From JAEWWD01 sp964440115 (lineage in GTDB: Bacteria > Bacillota > Clostridia > Christensenellales > CAG-138): 64,000 nucleotides of DNA. The stretch spans positions 62,001 through 126,000 of the forward strand of contig CAYTPV010000008.1 of NCBI GenBank assembly GCA_964440115.1. Reading direction: 5' to 3'. The position numbers and the translations under genes were made by a program. The notes below the pieces were generated by a model that saw only the letters and a program-made list of their open reading frames with translations, searched no databases and was not told the DNA's origin. Of this stretch, positions 24,340 to 34,000 are shown in pieces (the first letter of the stretch is position 1; each line of letters opens with the position of its first letter).

Positions 24340-24600
24340 TTCAAGAACGTAACACCGCAAGATATGCGGTCTTGGCCAGAATATCGAAATAATTCAAGAA
24401 CGCAACACCGCAAAGATGCTTAATCCACGCAAATGAAATTGCGGCCTTGGCCGCAGTTTATCGAACAATATTGCGGTGTTACGTTCTTGACAAATTGACC
24501 GGCTAAGAGCGCCGGTAGTTGTTTGTCCGATCCGGTAACAAGCAGGGAGCATGTATTGCACATGCTCCAGAATTCTTAAGGGGGACACCCCTTCAACCCC
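24338..24600. promoter_or_regulatory. Candidate oriT or replication origin of the element
   Basis: A gene-free block of about 270 bp. It has two direct copies of a 23-bp repeat, AATTCAAGAACG(T/C)AACACC then GCAA (24338-24360 and 24391-24413), and one inverted copy (TTGCGGTGTTACGTTCTTGA, 24471-24490). Two GCGG(T/C)CTTGGCC motifs lie between them. Then come a perfect hairpin GGAGCATGT-ATTGC-ACATGCTCC (about 24545-24567) and AAGGGGGACACCCCTT, next to the mobC-relaxase genes. Iterons plus a nic-like hairpin beside relaxase genes fit an origin; this is inferred. Confidence 0.55.
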
Positions 24601-24618
24601 GCAAAAGGAGTGTGTGAC

Positions 24619-24945
24619 ATGGATGAAAGGCATTCCAGCATATATGTACGTGTCAATGAAAAAGAGAAGAATATCATAGTCAAGACCGCAACGCGTTGCG
24701 GTCTTACCCTTTCGGAATATCTGCGCCAACGCGCTTTAGGATACGCTCCGAGGCCGATACCTCCGGACGCGTTCTATGACTGCCTGAACAAACTCAACAC
24801 GCTCTGCAGCCAATATGAAGGGCGTATATCCGAAAATACAGAAAATGATTTACGAACGCTTATATCCAGTATGCTTGCCCGTTTCATCCTGCCCGGTAAA
24901 GACAGTATAAGCCCCCACACTGATATTTTGCGTGAGATGGAGTAG
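24619..24945 (+). CDS. mobC: MobC-like relaxosome protein
   Basis: A 108-residue protein with the MobC N-terminus SSIYVRVNEKEKNIIVKTATRCGLTLSEYLRQRALG (ribbon-helix-helix; the LSEYLR(Q/R)RALG ending is diagnostic), then a helical tail. The ATG at 24619 is 8 nt after AAAGGAG; a GTG at 24610 overlaps that site. The relaxase start follows within 5 nt of the stop. It likely positions the relaxase at oriT immediately upstream. Confidence 0.85.
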   Translation: MDERHSSIYVRVNEKEKNIIVKTATRCGLTLSEYLRQRALGYAPRPIPPDAFYDCLNKLNTLCSQYEGRISENTENDLRTLISSMLARFILPGKDSISPHTDILREME

Positions 24946-24949
24946 AAAC

Positions 24950-26317
24950 ATGGCTACAACCGGCTTCTGGCCCGTAAAGGACAATCTGAAAGATGTAATA
25001 GCATATGCGGGTAACCCAGACAAGACTACCCGGCCGGGATGCCTTGACGATGATCTTAGGAGTGTTCTTTCCTATGCGGGCAAAGACGAAAAGACAGATC
25101 AGCAGCTATTCGTCAGCGGAATAAACTGTACGCCTGCGCTTGCCTATGAGCAGATGATGGCCACTAAGCGGCGATTTGGGAAAACCGGCGGCAATGTTGC
25201 CTACCATGGATATCAGAGTTTTCTAACCAATGAAGTCACACCAGAGCTTGCTCACAAGATCGGCATAGAGACCGCAAAGCAGCTTTGGGGCGCTGAATAT
25301 GAAGTTGTTGTCACCACGCATTTAAACACGGATAATTTACACAACCATATAGTTTTAAACTCTGTATCCTTCAAAACGGGCAGAAAATTTGAAAACCATA
25401 TATCCGATCATATTCAGCTACGCCAAGTATCCGATGAAATCTGTCGCACCCATCATTTATCCGTACTTGAGCATTCCTCGTTCTATAGCAAGTCCCGAAA
25501 AGAATATTGGATCTCAAAGTCAGGCCAATTATCAAGGCGCGATATCCTTCGCTGGGATATTGATGATGCTGTAAAGAACGCCGCGACGCCGGACGAATTT
25601 AAGCGCCACCTCATGGCAAAAGGCTATACGTTCAAACGCGGTACCGAGTACAAACATGTTTCAATCATAGCTCCCGGCTGGACGCGGGCAATACGCCTAG
25701 ATAACCTGGGGCATCAATACGCGATTGAAACCATTCATGCACGGCTACAAGAAAACCTGACTAAAAACCCCCTCAGATATATCCCGGTCAATCGTCTGCG
25801 TTCACGTCCGCTCACCGATCTAGAGTATGAGTTAAGAAAAGTTAGGCGTATGGATACGCTGCAAGCCCTTATGTATCTGTTTACACAGCTATTGAAAATG
25901 GTGATCGGGGAGAGCACCCCGCAAAAGCAAGCCCCGTTGTCGCCATCTATGCGGTCAGAAGCAGCCCGCTTGGATCGATATACCGCTGAATATAAGCTTC
26001 TTTGCGTGCATGATATTCAAACCATCGATGAACTGAACGCTTTCATTGAAGTAAAACACTCCAGCCTATCGGACATGCTGGCGCTTCGCACCAAGGTAGA
26101 TGGAAAAATACGCCGGGCGAAAAGCGAGGATGACTTGCTGAAATGGAAGCAGAGCCGGCGCGGACTGTCCGGTGAGATCACTAAAATACGCAAAGAAATA
26201 AGAGCAGCTCAAAATTTACTGGAGGATCTGCCGGTTATCCATCGGCAGATAGAGATTGAAAGGGGTATGGAGGGCAATGTACCCGCAAGAAATAGAGAAT
26301 TAACTATAGAGAAATAA
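24950..26317 (+). CDS. mobA: Relaxase/mobilization nuclease (MOB-P type)
   Basis: A 455-residue DNA transesterase. Motif I is DVIAYAGNPDKT with the likely catalytic Tyr19. Motif II region is GNVAYHGYQSF. The metal-binding motif III is H124-LNTDNL-H131-N-H133-IVLNSV. A second region (GTEYKHVSIIAPGWTRAIRL) and a C-terminal helical segment follow. Type of motif III and overall size fit the MOB-P relaxases of Clostridia mobilizable elements. It nicks oriT and leads the strand into a helper secretion system. Confidence 0.92.
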   Translation: MATTGFWPVKDNLKDVIAYAGNPDKTTRPGCLDDDLRSVLSYAGKDEKTDQQLFVSGINCTPALAYEQMMATKRRFGKTGGNVAYHGYQSFLTNEVTPELAHKIGIETAKQLWGAEYEVVVTTHLNTDNLHNHIVLNSVSFKTGRKFENHISDHIQLRQVSDEICRTHHLSVLEHSSFYSKSRKEYWISKSGQLSRRDILRWDIDDAVKNAATPDEFKRHLMAKGYTFKRGTEYKHVSIIAPGWTRAIRLDNLGHQYAIETIHARLQENLTKNPLRYIPVNRLRSRPLTDLEYELRKVRRMDTLQALMYLFTQLLKMVIGESTPQKQAPLSPSMRSEAARLDRYTAEYKLLCVHDIQTIDELNAFIEVKHSSLSDMLALRTKVDGKIRRAKSEDDLLKWKQSRRGLSGEITKIRKEIRAAQNLLEDLPVIHRQIEIERGMEGNVPARNRELTIEK

Positions 26318-26413
26318 ACTCAGTTCTATTGGTACTTAAATTCCCGTAGAATCCTTTAAAACTCTTTTAAATTAGTTAAATTCCTCTATGCATCTTATCC
26401 TTCCTGTGATAAA

Positions 26414-26638
26414 GTGGTAAATATAAAAATGGAGGTGTTGTGCCCGGTGAACGATGAAATTCTGACAGTCGCCGAGGCCGCGACCTATCTAAAGGTTTCG
26501 GATAAAACCGTGCTGAAGCTGATAAAGAGCGATAAACTTGTTGCTTCACAGGTAGGGAGAATTTATAGAATAAAGCGCTCGGACATCAACATCTACCTAA
26601 CTGCCAATTCCAACGGAAAGAAAGGAGCTAAGTCATAA
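26414..26638 (+). CDS. Excisionase-family HTH_17 protein
   Basis: Up to 74 residues: LTVAEAATYLKVSDKTVLKLIKSDKLVASQVGRIYRIKRSDI is a textbook MerR-like HTH_17. The start is uncertain: GGAGG lies at 26432-26436, so a GTG or TTG start a few codons into the given frame is likely. It overlaps the R-M gene (TAATG), suggesting it controls that gene rather than excision. Confidence 0.75.
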   Translation: MVNIKMEVLCPVNDEILTVAEAATYLKVSDKTVLKLIKSDKLVASQVGRIYRIKRSDINIYLTANSNGKKGAKS

Positions 26639-29600
26639 TGAATATCGACTATGTGAAGAAGCTGATTCTCGAATTAGGCTTTGCTCCGCAAGACGGCACC
26701 AGTGGTGTTTTTGTAAAGTACTATGCCTCAAACGATAATTATCCCATTTTCGTTGACTTCGATAAGCAAAAAATCGAATATGCTCATCAAAGTGTTCAGA
26801 CAGATAAGCGTATTCGGCTTGGTGATTTGACTACCAGCAACCTTGAAAAGCCTGAAAATTTTGTGGTTCTTGAATGCGTTGATCGTTTGCTCTCAAAAGG
26901 GTATCGAACCGAACGAATTGAGCTTGAAAAGAAATATCCTCTAGGACGTAACCTTAAAGGGAAGTTGGATATTCTCGTTTATAGCGAACATGATGATGCT
27001 CCATTTTTGATGATTGAGTGCAAAACTTGGGGGCACGAGTATGAAAAAGAATCTGCCAAGACCCTCAAAGATGGCGGGCAGATTTTCTCGTACTATCAGC
27101 AAGACAGATCCGCAAAGTTCCTATGCTTGTACGCTTCGCGCCTTGACAGAAAAAAGATTGAATATTGCAACAATGTTGTTTTGGTTGAGGAATCTTGGCG
27201 CGACTTATCAAGTGCAAAGGATATTCACGACTACTGGAATAAGAATTTCAAAGACAATGGTATCTTTGAGACATATGCCACGCCGTATGACATTAAGCCG
27301 AAGGCGCTCACATACGGAATGCTTAAAATTCTCAAAGAAGAGGACAGCGGAAAAATCTACAATCAGATTATGGAGATTTTGCGACATAACGCTATTTCCG
27401 ACAAGCCCAACGCTTTTAATAAGCTGTTGAATCTGTTTGTTTGCAAAATCATAGATGAAAATAAAAATCCCACTGATGAGCTTGAATTTCAATGGTTAGA
27501 GACCGATACAGACGAGAGTTTACAAATGCGCCTCAACGACCTCTATAAGGAAGGCATGTGGCGCTTTCTTGAAATCAAGGTAATTGACCATTCGGAAGAA
27601 GATGTAACCAAGGCATTAGAGGGTATTGATAATCCTACGCAAAAGCGGCAGCTTATGGATATGTTTCGAGATGCTCGATTGAAGAAAAGCCCTAACTTTG
27701 CATTTGTTGAGGTCTTGGACGAGAAAACATTTAGGCTTAACGCCAAAATTGTCCGCGAAATTATTGAGCTGCTTCAAGTTTATAAATTTAGATATGAGCA
27801 AAAGCATGAGTTTTTAGGGAACTTCTTTGAATTGCTGCTCAATACCAGCATGAAGCAAGAAGCAGGGCAATTTTTTACCCCTGTTCCCATCACTCGGTTC
27901 ATTATTTCTTCGTTGCCATTAAAGGAGTTTGTGCAACGCAAAATTGACAACAGAGAGCGTAATGTCCTCCCTACTGTGATGGACTATGCCTGCGGTAGCG
28001 GACACTTCTTGACCGAGTATATGGATCAAATGCAGACCGTGATTGATAGCAAGATTGATGTGTCTGCGGCTTTGCCCAACGTCAGGAATATGATTCAGTC
28101 GTGGCAGGGCTTATCGAAATTCCTTTGGGCGAAGGATTCTGTTTACGGTATTGATTTAGATAATCGCCTTGTAAAAACTACAAAGGTTAGCGCATTTTTC
28201 AACGGCGATGGCGAGGCCAATATTATTTGGGCGAACGGCTTGGATAATTTTGAAAAAACCGAAGAATACCGTGACCTTTTACGGCAAACCCAGCCCTATG
28301 ACAGAAAAAACAACGGGCATTTTGATATTTTGATTTCTAATCCCCCATACTCCGTGGAGGCTTTTAAGAGTACGCTTAAATATGGTGAAGAAAGTTTTGA
28401 GCTATACAATAATATTACTGACAATAGTTCCGAAATTGAGTGCCTGTTTGTCGAGCGTATGAAACAGCTTTTGAGGGCAGGCGGCTGGGCAGGCGTGATT
28501 CTGCCTAGTTCAATTCTGTCAAACGGAGGTATTCATTCCAAAGCGCGGGAGATACTCTTCAAGTATTTCAAAGTAAAGGCCATTGTGGAATTGGGTTCCG
28601 GCACGTTTATGAAAACAGGGACAAATACAGTTGTACTGTTTCTTGAACGTCGCTCGGACAACGATTTTGTAACAATTGAAAAAGCAATTAATACATTTGT
28701 ATCCAATCTCAAGGATGTTACCGTTTTGGGTATTGAAAACGCTTTTTCAAAGTATGTTGCTAATGCTTATGATGACCTCGCCTTTGATGATTACATTTCT
28801 TTCGTCAATGGCAAGGCAAGCGTTATTATGCAGAAACATGAGTTGTATCATGATTATAAAAAATCCTTTGGTGATGATTTATATGCCAAAGCGATTACGC
28901 TTGAAAAAGAAAAAATGCGTTATTTCCTGCTTACATATACGCAGAATATTGTCTTAGTGAAAACAGGGCAAAAGCAGGAAGAAAAGAATTTCTTAGGCTA
29001 TGAGTTCAGCGAACGGCGTGGTCATGAGGGCATTAAGCATCTGCCTAACGGTACAAAGCTGTTTGATGAAAATGGAGATTTGCTGAATCCGCAAAAGGTC
29101 AATAGCTACATCTATAACGCTTTCTTGGGCAAGATGGTCACTGTTGATGAGAGCTTAGCTCGCAATGTGTCGTACGGACGCATGAGCGGATTTATTAACT
29201 ATGGAACGAGTAAGTTCGATAAGGTGGTAAACATCAAAAGCAAAGTACGAGATATTATCGAAAGTCAGTATCCATATGCTAAATTAGGCGATGGCTTAGT
29301 GGAAGTTTTGGATTCTATGAGAAAACCGGTGTCAAAAATAAATAGGAATAAGGGCGATTACCCATATTATGGAGCAACGGGTATTGTCGATTATGTCGAT
29401 GATTTTATCTTCGATGGACGATATGTGTTAATAGGTGAAGATGGCGCAAAATGGAGTGCAAGCGAAGAATCCGCATTTGTTATTGAAGGAAAGTGCTGGG
29501 TAAACAATCATGCCCATGTTTTAAAACCAAATTCTGATATAATTTTAGATACTTATCTTGTTTCCGTGTTAAATAAGATGGACTTATCGTACTACATTAC

Positions 29601-30369
29601 AGGGGAGGTTAATGTTCCTAAGTTAAATCAAGCAAATTTGCTCAGCATAAAAATCCCCCTTCCCCCGCTTGATGTGCAACAGAAAATCATTACGGAGATT
29701 GAGGGGATTGAAGGGGAAATCCAACAATCAAACAAACGTATTAGTGAGTTGCGGCAACAGATTGAGTCTATATACAACTATATTGACACCGATTCAACCC
29801 AAACACATTTTGGGCAAATCGTTGAGTGCAATCCATCTAAGTCTGAGCTTGCGAATGTTCCAGATGATACAGTCATTTCCTTTATAGAAATGGCTTCTGT
29901 AAGTAATTACGGGTATATAGCTACTGCTGTTGACCGTCCGCTTGCCGATCTTCGTAAGGGGAGTTACACATATTTTAGAGAGAATGATATTATCGTAGCA
30001 AAAATTACGCCCTGTATGGAGAACGGTAAGTGCGCTTTAGCGACTGACCTTTCAAACAATATCGGAATGGGTAGTTCGGAATTTCATGTTTTTCGGTGTA
30101 ATAATACTGTTATTCCACGCTATTTGTTTGGTTTTTTGAATCGACGTGTTATTCGTGAAGAGGCTGAAAAGAGGATGACAGGAGCAAGCGGACATAGACG
30201 TGTGCCCATCTCATTTTATGAACAATTAATGATTTTTCTGCCTTCTTTAAATAGGCAACAAGAAATCGTTGCGGAAATCGAATGGATTGAAGCAGAAATC
30301 AAGGCTGTACAGGCAAAATTGGATGGACTGAAAATGGCGAATGATAGTGTGTTGCAGAAATATCTATAA
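26638..30369 (+). CDS. Single-chain restriction-modification-specificity enzyme
   Basis: A 1243-residue R-M-S fusion. Residues 1-250 hold a PD-(D/E)xK nuclease: D111 in LKGKLDILVYSE and E127-C-K129 in FLMIECKTW. The N6-adenine methylase core (about 380-700) has motif I DYACGSGHF (449-457) and motif IV NPPY (568-571). Two HsdS-like target recognition domains follow (about 878-1050 and 1055-1230), each ending in a helical LP-rich dimerization segment (PLPPLDVQQKI; LPSLNRQQEIV). One polypeptide can thus recognise, methylate and cut DNA, as in type IIG enzymes. It is cargo of the mobilizable element and probably protects against phage. The recognition sequence cannot be predicted. Confidence 0.92.
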   Translation: MNIDYVKKLILELGFAPQDGTSGVFVKYYASNDNYPIFVDFDKQKIEYAHQSVQTDKRIRLGDLTTSNLEKPENFVVLECVDRLLSKGYRTERIELEKKYPLGRNLKGKLDILVYSEHDDAPFLMIECKTWGHEYEKESAKTLKDGGQIFSYYQQDRSAKFLCLYASRLDRKKIEYCNNVVLVEESWRDLSSAKDIHDYWNKNFKDNGIFETYATPYDIKPKALTYGMLKILKEEDSGKIYNQIMEILRHNAISDKPNAFNKLLNLFVCKIIDENKNPTDELEFQWLETDTDESLQMRLNDLYKEGMWRFLEIKVIDHSEEDVTKALEGIDNPTQKRQLMDMFRDARLKKSPNFAFVEVLDEKTFRLNAKIVREIIELLQVYKFRYEQKHEFLGNFFELLLNTSMKQEAGQFFTPVPITRFIISSLPLKEFVQRKIDNRERNVLPTVMDYACGSGHFLTEYMDQMQTVIDSKIDVSAALPNVRNMIQSWQGLSKFLWAKDSVYGIDLDNRLVKTTKVSAFFNGDGEANIIWANGLDNFEKTEEYRDLLRQTQPYDRKNNGHFDILISNPPYSVEAFKSTLKYGEESFELYNNITDNSSEIECLFVERMKQLLRAGGWAGVILPSSILSNGGIHSKAREILFKYFKVKAIVELGSGTFMKTGTNTVVLFLERRSDNDFVTIEKAINTFVSNLKDVTVLGIENAFSKYVANAYDDLAFDDYISFVNGKASVIMQKHELYHDYKKSFGDDLYAKAITLEKEKMRYFLLTYTQNIVLVKTGQKQEEKNFLGYEFSERRGHEGIKHLPNGTKLFDENGDLLNPQKVNSYIYNAFLGKMVTVDESLARNVSYGRMSGFINYGTSKFDKVVNIKSKVRDIIESQYPYAKLGDGLVEVLDSMRKPVSKINRNKGDYPYYGATGIVDYVDDFIFDGRYVLIGEDGAKWSASEESAFVIEGKCWVNNHAHVLKPNSDIILDTYLVSVLNKMDLSYYITGEVNVPKLNQANLLSIKIPLPPLDVQQKIITEIEGIEGEIQQSNKRISELRQQIESIYNYIDTDSTQTHFGQIVECNPSKSELANVPDDTVISFIEMASVSNYGYIATAVDRPLADLRKGSYTYFRENDIIVAKITPCMENGKCALATDLSNNIGMGSSEFHVFRCNNTVIPRYLFGFLNRRVIREEAEKRMTGASGHRRVPISFYEQLMIFLPSLNRQQEIVAEIEWIEAEIKAVQAKLDGLKMANDSVLQKYL

Positions 30370-30382
30370 GAATAATTACCTA

Positions 30383-30424
30383 ATCCCCGATGCTCAGTAA
30401 ATGCTGGTATTCGGGGGTTTTTTC
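30383..30424 (+). terminator. Terminator after the R-M gene, related to the guaA terminator
   Basis: CCCCGATGCTCAG-TAAA-TGCTGG then TATTCGGGGG and TTTTTT. The arms and the following TTTCATG resemble the hairpin at the left end of the element (20857-20900), making this a third related copy. Confidence 0.8.
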
Positions 30425-30512
30425 ATGTTTAGCGCAATTGAATAAGCAATTTGAAGCTAGGTTGTATTTCTCCTATTATATAGTGTATACTAATACATAG
30501 GAGGCGTTCGCA

Positions 30513-30755
30513 ATGCAGATTAACATTCAAAACTTAGTCTCGATCACTGAGGCTAATCAAAATTTCTCAAAAGTTGCGCGCCTAGTCGACCAGAACGGCG
30601 CAGCTGTGATATTGAAAAACAATACCCCGCGGTATGTTATTATAGAGTATGATCGGCTTCTTGCCGACGAAGCAGCATCGGATGAGGATGTCGCAACAGC
30701 TGGGGCGCGCTTTCTTTCCAAGCACCGTCAAACGTTTGAGGAGCTTGCTAAATGA
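30513..30755 (+). CDS. Phd/YefM-family antitoxin (orphan)
   Basis: An 80-residue protein, VSITEANQNFSKVARLVDQNGAAVILKNNTPRYVIIEYDRL, the standard Phd/YefM DNA-binding and dimerization fold. AGGAGG lies 8 nt before the ATG, and a promoter-like TTGTAT-18 nt-TATACT lies upstream. The expected Doc/RelE toxin is missing. An ATG overlapping the stop codon (ATGA) opens MKPYC and stops at once. The antitoxin may be a degenerating module or regulate another toxin. Confidence 0.88.
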   Translation: MQINIQNLVSITEANQNFSKVARLVDQNGAAVILKNNTPRYVIIEYDRLLADEAASDEDVATAGARFLSKHRQTFEELAK

Positions 30756-30769
30756 AGCCTTATTGCTGA
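30752..30769 (+). pseudogene. Remnant start of the cognate toxin gene
   Basis: ATG overlapping the antitoxin stop by 4 nt, as is usual for a type II toxin, then only five codons (MKPYC) before TGA. No further toxin-like coding sequence is visible before attR. The short length makes this tentative. Confidence 0.35.
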
Positions 30770-30810
30770 TATAGCGTCTGGCTCATTACCGAGCATTGCA
30801 TCCATTTCAT

Positions 30811-30828
30811 GAGTACATTTTGAGTACA
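30811..30828. promoter_or_regulatory. Integrase arm-type sites, right end
   Basis: GAGTACA-TTTT-GAGTACA, same motif, period and orientation as at 20911-20928, about 100 bp inside attR. Confidence 0.65.
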
Positions 30829-30929
30829 CACGTAAATCAGAACAAACTTATTGCTTCATGCTCGGCGAAAATGACCAATGAGAACAGGGCAAATATCGTT
30901 GAATATGAGCTAAAAAAGTCCTTATGATT

Positions 30930-30958
30930 GAGTGGGAGTAATAGTCAAAACCCCCGAA
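30930..30958. other. attR
   Basis: Exact 29-bp copy of attL. The preceding GATT and the following CGCC preserve the frame-like context of the guaA end. The hairpin AAAACCCCCGAACGC-CATG-GCGTTCGGGGGTTTT that begins inside it is a compact perfect terminator and is likely the original chromosomal guaA terminator, displaced by the element. Confidence 0.88.
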
Positions 30959-31069
30959 CGCCATGGCGTTCGGGGGTTTTGACTATTGGGTTATTCTTAT
31001 GTACCAGGATACTGTTACCTACTAAGTTATATCAAACTGAACGCTTTCGTGGAAGTATGCTTACAAGCA

Positions 31070-34000
31070 TCATTCATAGGATACCCTTCGGAAATAGCTC
31101 GCTGAGATATACGCCGTCTTGCCGTTAAATTCAATTTTATACCACGCGCCGGTGGTTCCGTTCGTTTTGTACGAAGCGCCCCTAGGCGCTGAACCAATGA
31201 TGGAATAATTCGTACCCGGCCCGCTGCGTACATTGACGCTGTTATTGCAGTTAATAATTGTCCCCAGTTCAGAATACCCCAGGGTGGGGGAAACAGGCGC
31301 ATCTGCCGACGAAGAAATTACCGAAAAGTAGCCCGCTGAAATATACCCTGTCTTATCACCAAACGCTATGATGTACCACGAACCATATTGCCCGGTAACC
31401 TTATACGTCGCCCCCTTGGGCGCAGCACCAATCGCTGCATACTGCGTACCCGGTCCGCTGCGCACATTGACACTGCTATTGCAGTTTACAACCAACCCAT
31501 GCCCGTATTCCTTGTCGGGTACGGCCGGTTGAGGAGGAGTTGTTAAGGATGAAGCCATGTAGCTGACCGAAATGTATCCGACTTTACCTCCGAAATTGAT
31601 TTTGTACCACAAGCCCGTTTGCCCGGATATGAGATACATAGCGCCTTTCCTGGCGAACCCGATTGCCGGATAATTTGTTCCCGGTCCGCTGTGAACATCG
31701 ACTCCTGTCGCACAGTTTACAACAGTACCCCTGTTGGTCGGCTTCGTGCTGCGGTTCCATACCGCAAACAATGTTACCGAACCACCATCCTCCGGTGTGA
31801 GGTTGCTCACAAGTTGATTATTTCTATAAACGATCTCACCTTTCGCGCTGAGCGCCCACCCAGAAAAGCTGTAATCATTTCGCCTGAATCCGTTGGGCGT
31901 GAGTGCCTGTTCAACATCATAGGTATGCCAGCTTGCAGCGGTGGTGCCCATGCCGCCATTAGGATCGTAGCTGACTGTGTAGGTATGCGGCATCCATTTG
32001 GCGTATAACGTGACCGTTTCACCAGGCACATCCGTGAAATTTGAAACGTTCTGCCCATCGGTGTACACGGCTGAACCCTGCGCGCTTAGTGCCCATCCCG
32101 AGAAGGTATAGCCAGTCCGTGTAAAGCCATTGACTGTGAGAGTCTGCGCTGCGTCATAGGTATGACCCGAAGATGCCGTGCTGCCCGCGCCGCCGTTCGA
32201 GTCGTAGCTGATGGTGTATGTGTTGGGCGTCCACTTTGCGAACAGCGTCTCGGTTCCGCCATTTTCCGATGTAAGGTTCGAAACGCTCTGTCCGTCGCCA
32301 TAGGCGACAGCACCCTCTTCGCTATTTGCCCAGCCAGCGAAGGTATAGCCCGTTTTCGTAAAGCCATTCGCAGTGAGCGCTTTCGGCTCGTCATAGGTAT
32401 GGCTGCTTGGTTCGGTGCTTCCTGTGCCGCCATTGGGGTCGTAGCTAACTGTGTAGGTGTGCGGTACCCATTTGGCGTATAATGTCACCGTTCCTCCTGC
32501 TACTTCCGTGAGGTTTGAAACGCTCTGCCCATCGGTGTAGGCGACAGTACCCTGTGCGCTCGTCGCCCACCCCGCGAAGGTATAGCCTGTCCGCGTAAAG
32601 CCATTGAGCGTGAGCGTCTGCGCCGCGTCATATGTATGGCTGCCTGAAGCGGTGCTGCCAACACCGCCGTTAGGGTCGTAGCTGACTGTATAGTTGTTGG
32701 GTGTCCATTTGGCAAATAGCGTTACGCTTCCGCCATTTTCCGATGTAAGATTTAAAACGCTCTGTCCGTTGCTATAGGCAATCGCGCCCTCTGCGCTATT
32801 TGCCCAGCCAGCGAAGGTATAGCCTGTTTTCGTATAATCATTGGCGGTGAGTGCCTTTGCCGTGTCATAGGTATGGCTGCTCAAGCCGGTGCTTCCTTCA
32901 CCGCCGTTCGCGTCATAACTGACCGTATATGTGTTGGGCGTCCAGTTGGCGTATAGCGTCACTGTAGCGCCATCCACTGCCGTCACGTTTTGAACGCTCT
33001 GACCATCGTTATATTTGACAGCGCCACTCGCGCTCGTCGCCCACCCTGCAAATGTATAGCCTATCCGCGTAAAGCCGTTGGCAGTAAGCACATTCGCCTC
33101 ATCATAAGTATGGCTGCCGGAAGCGGTACTGCCCGTCCCGCCATTGGCGTGATAGTTGACGGTATAGGTGTTAGGCCTCCAGTTTGCGGTATAGTCGCGA
33201 GCGCCCGTGAAGCTCGGCGAAATGTTCACGCTGAACGATGGCTCCGCAATTTCCGTGCCCGTCCAGCCTGTAAAGGTATACCCCGTTTTTGTGGGGTTTA
33301 CCAGCGTAAAGCTGCTGCACTGCGGGCCGTAGTAGGGCGGATTTGCAGGGCTTGCCGCCCCGCCGCCAAGATCATAGGAAAGCGGATAGAGAAACAGGTA
33401 AGCGCCGAAATTGCCGCTCCACGCCACCGGGTATCCATACACGGATGCATTCGCCGTATGCCCACTCACGTTGATATGCGTATGGGTAGATGTTGTGGGG
33501 GGAGGGCAGGTATCGTGTTTCAAAAACAATGCTGCCGAACCGGAAATCTCCAGTGTTCCGTCCGAAAGCACTTCATCCTCATCAGGTGCTCCGGAACCTA
33601 TATCCTTTGGGCCCCTTAAGGAATTCGCGAACACTACGCCACCCGTGATCCGAACCGTACCACCGTTGCCATAGTATACGCCGCCGCCGATGCCCGCACC
33701 GCCATAATTGCTCACGGCCTCGACCGTGCCGCCGCTGATGGTGATTTTGCCGGCATCTTGGCCGGATCCGCCGCCAATACCCGCGCCTCCTTCTTCGGCA
33801 ATAGCTTTAACCGTGCCGCCTTTGATATCGATGGTGATGTCGCCTCTATTGAACCAACCGCTGCCGATGCCCGCGCCCCACCCAGTGCTTTTGGCTTCTA
33901 CCACACCGTCGTAGATGATAATCTTGCCGCCCGAACTACCCTGACCGCCACCGATCCCTGCGCCATCTACGCTCCTTGCTTTTATGGTACCGCCGTAGAT

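Larger units (their letters stand above)
20839..30958. mobile_element. Integrative mobilizable element in the 3' end of guaA
   Basis: Bounded by exact 29-bp direct repeats (20839-20867 and 30930-30958), giving a unit of 10,091 bp from repeat to repeat. Just inside each end is the same pair of arm-type sites, GAGTACA twice with an 11-bp period (20911-20928 and 30811-30828). It encodes regulator, excisionase-like, tyrosine integrase, mobilization, ATPase and relaxase genes plus restriction-modification and antitoxin cargo. There is no type IV secretion or coupling protein, so it would need a helper element for transfer. guaA is a known insertion site for such elements. Confidence 0.9.

Noticed and set aside
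24338..24490. Repeats considered as a CRISPR array
   Set aside because: Only two direct copies plus one inverted copy, uneven spacing, and no cas genes; fits iterons or oriT better.
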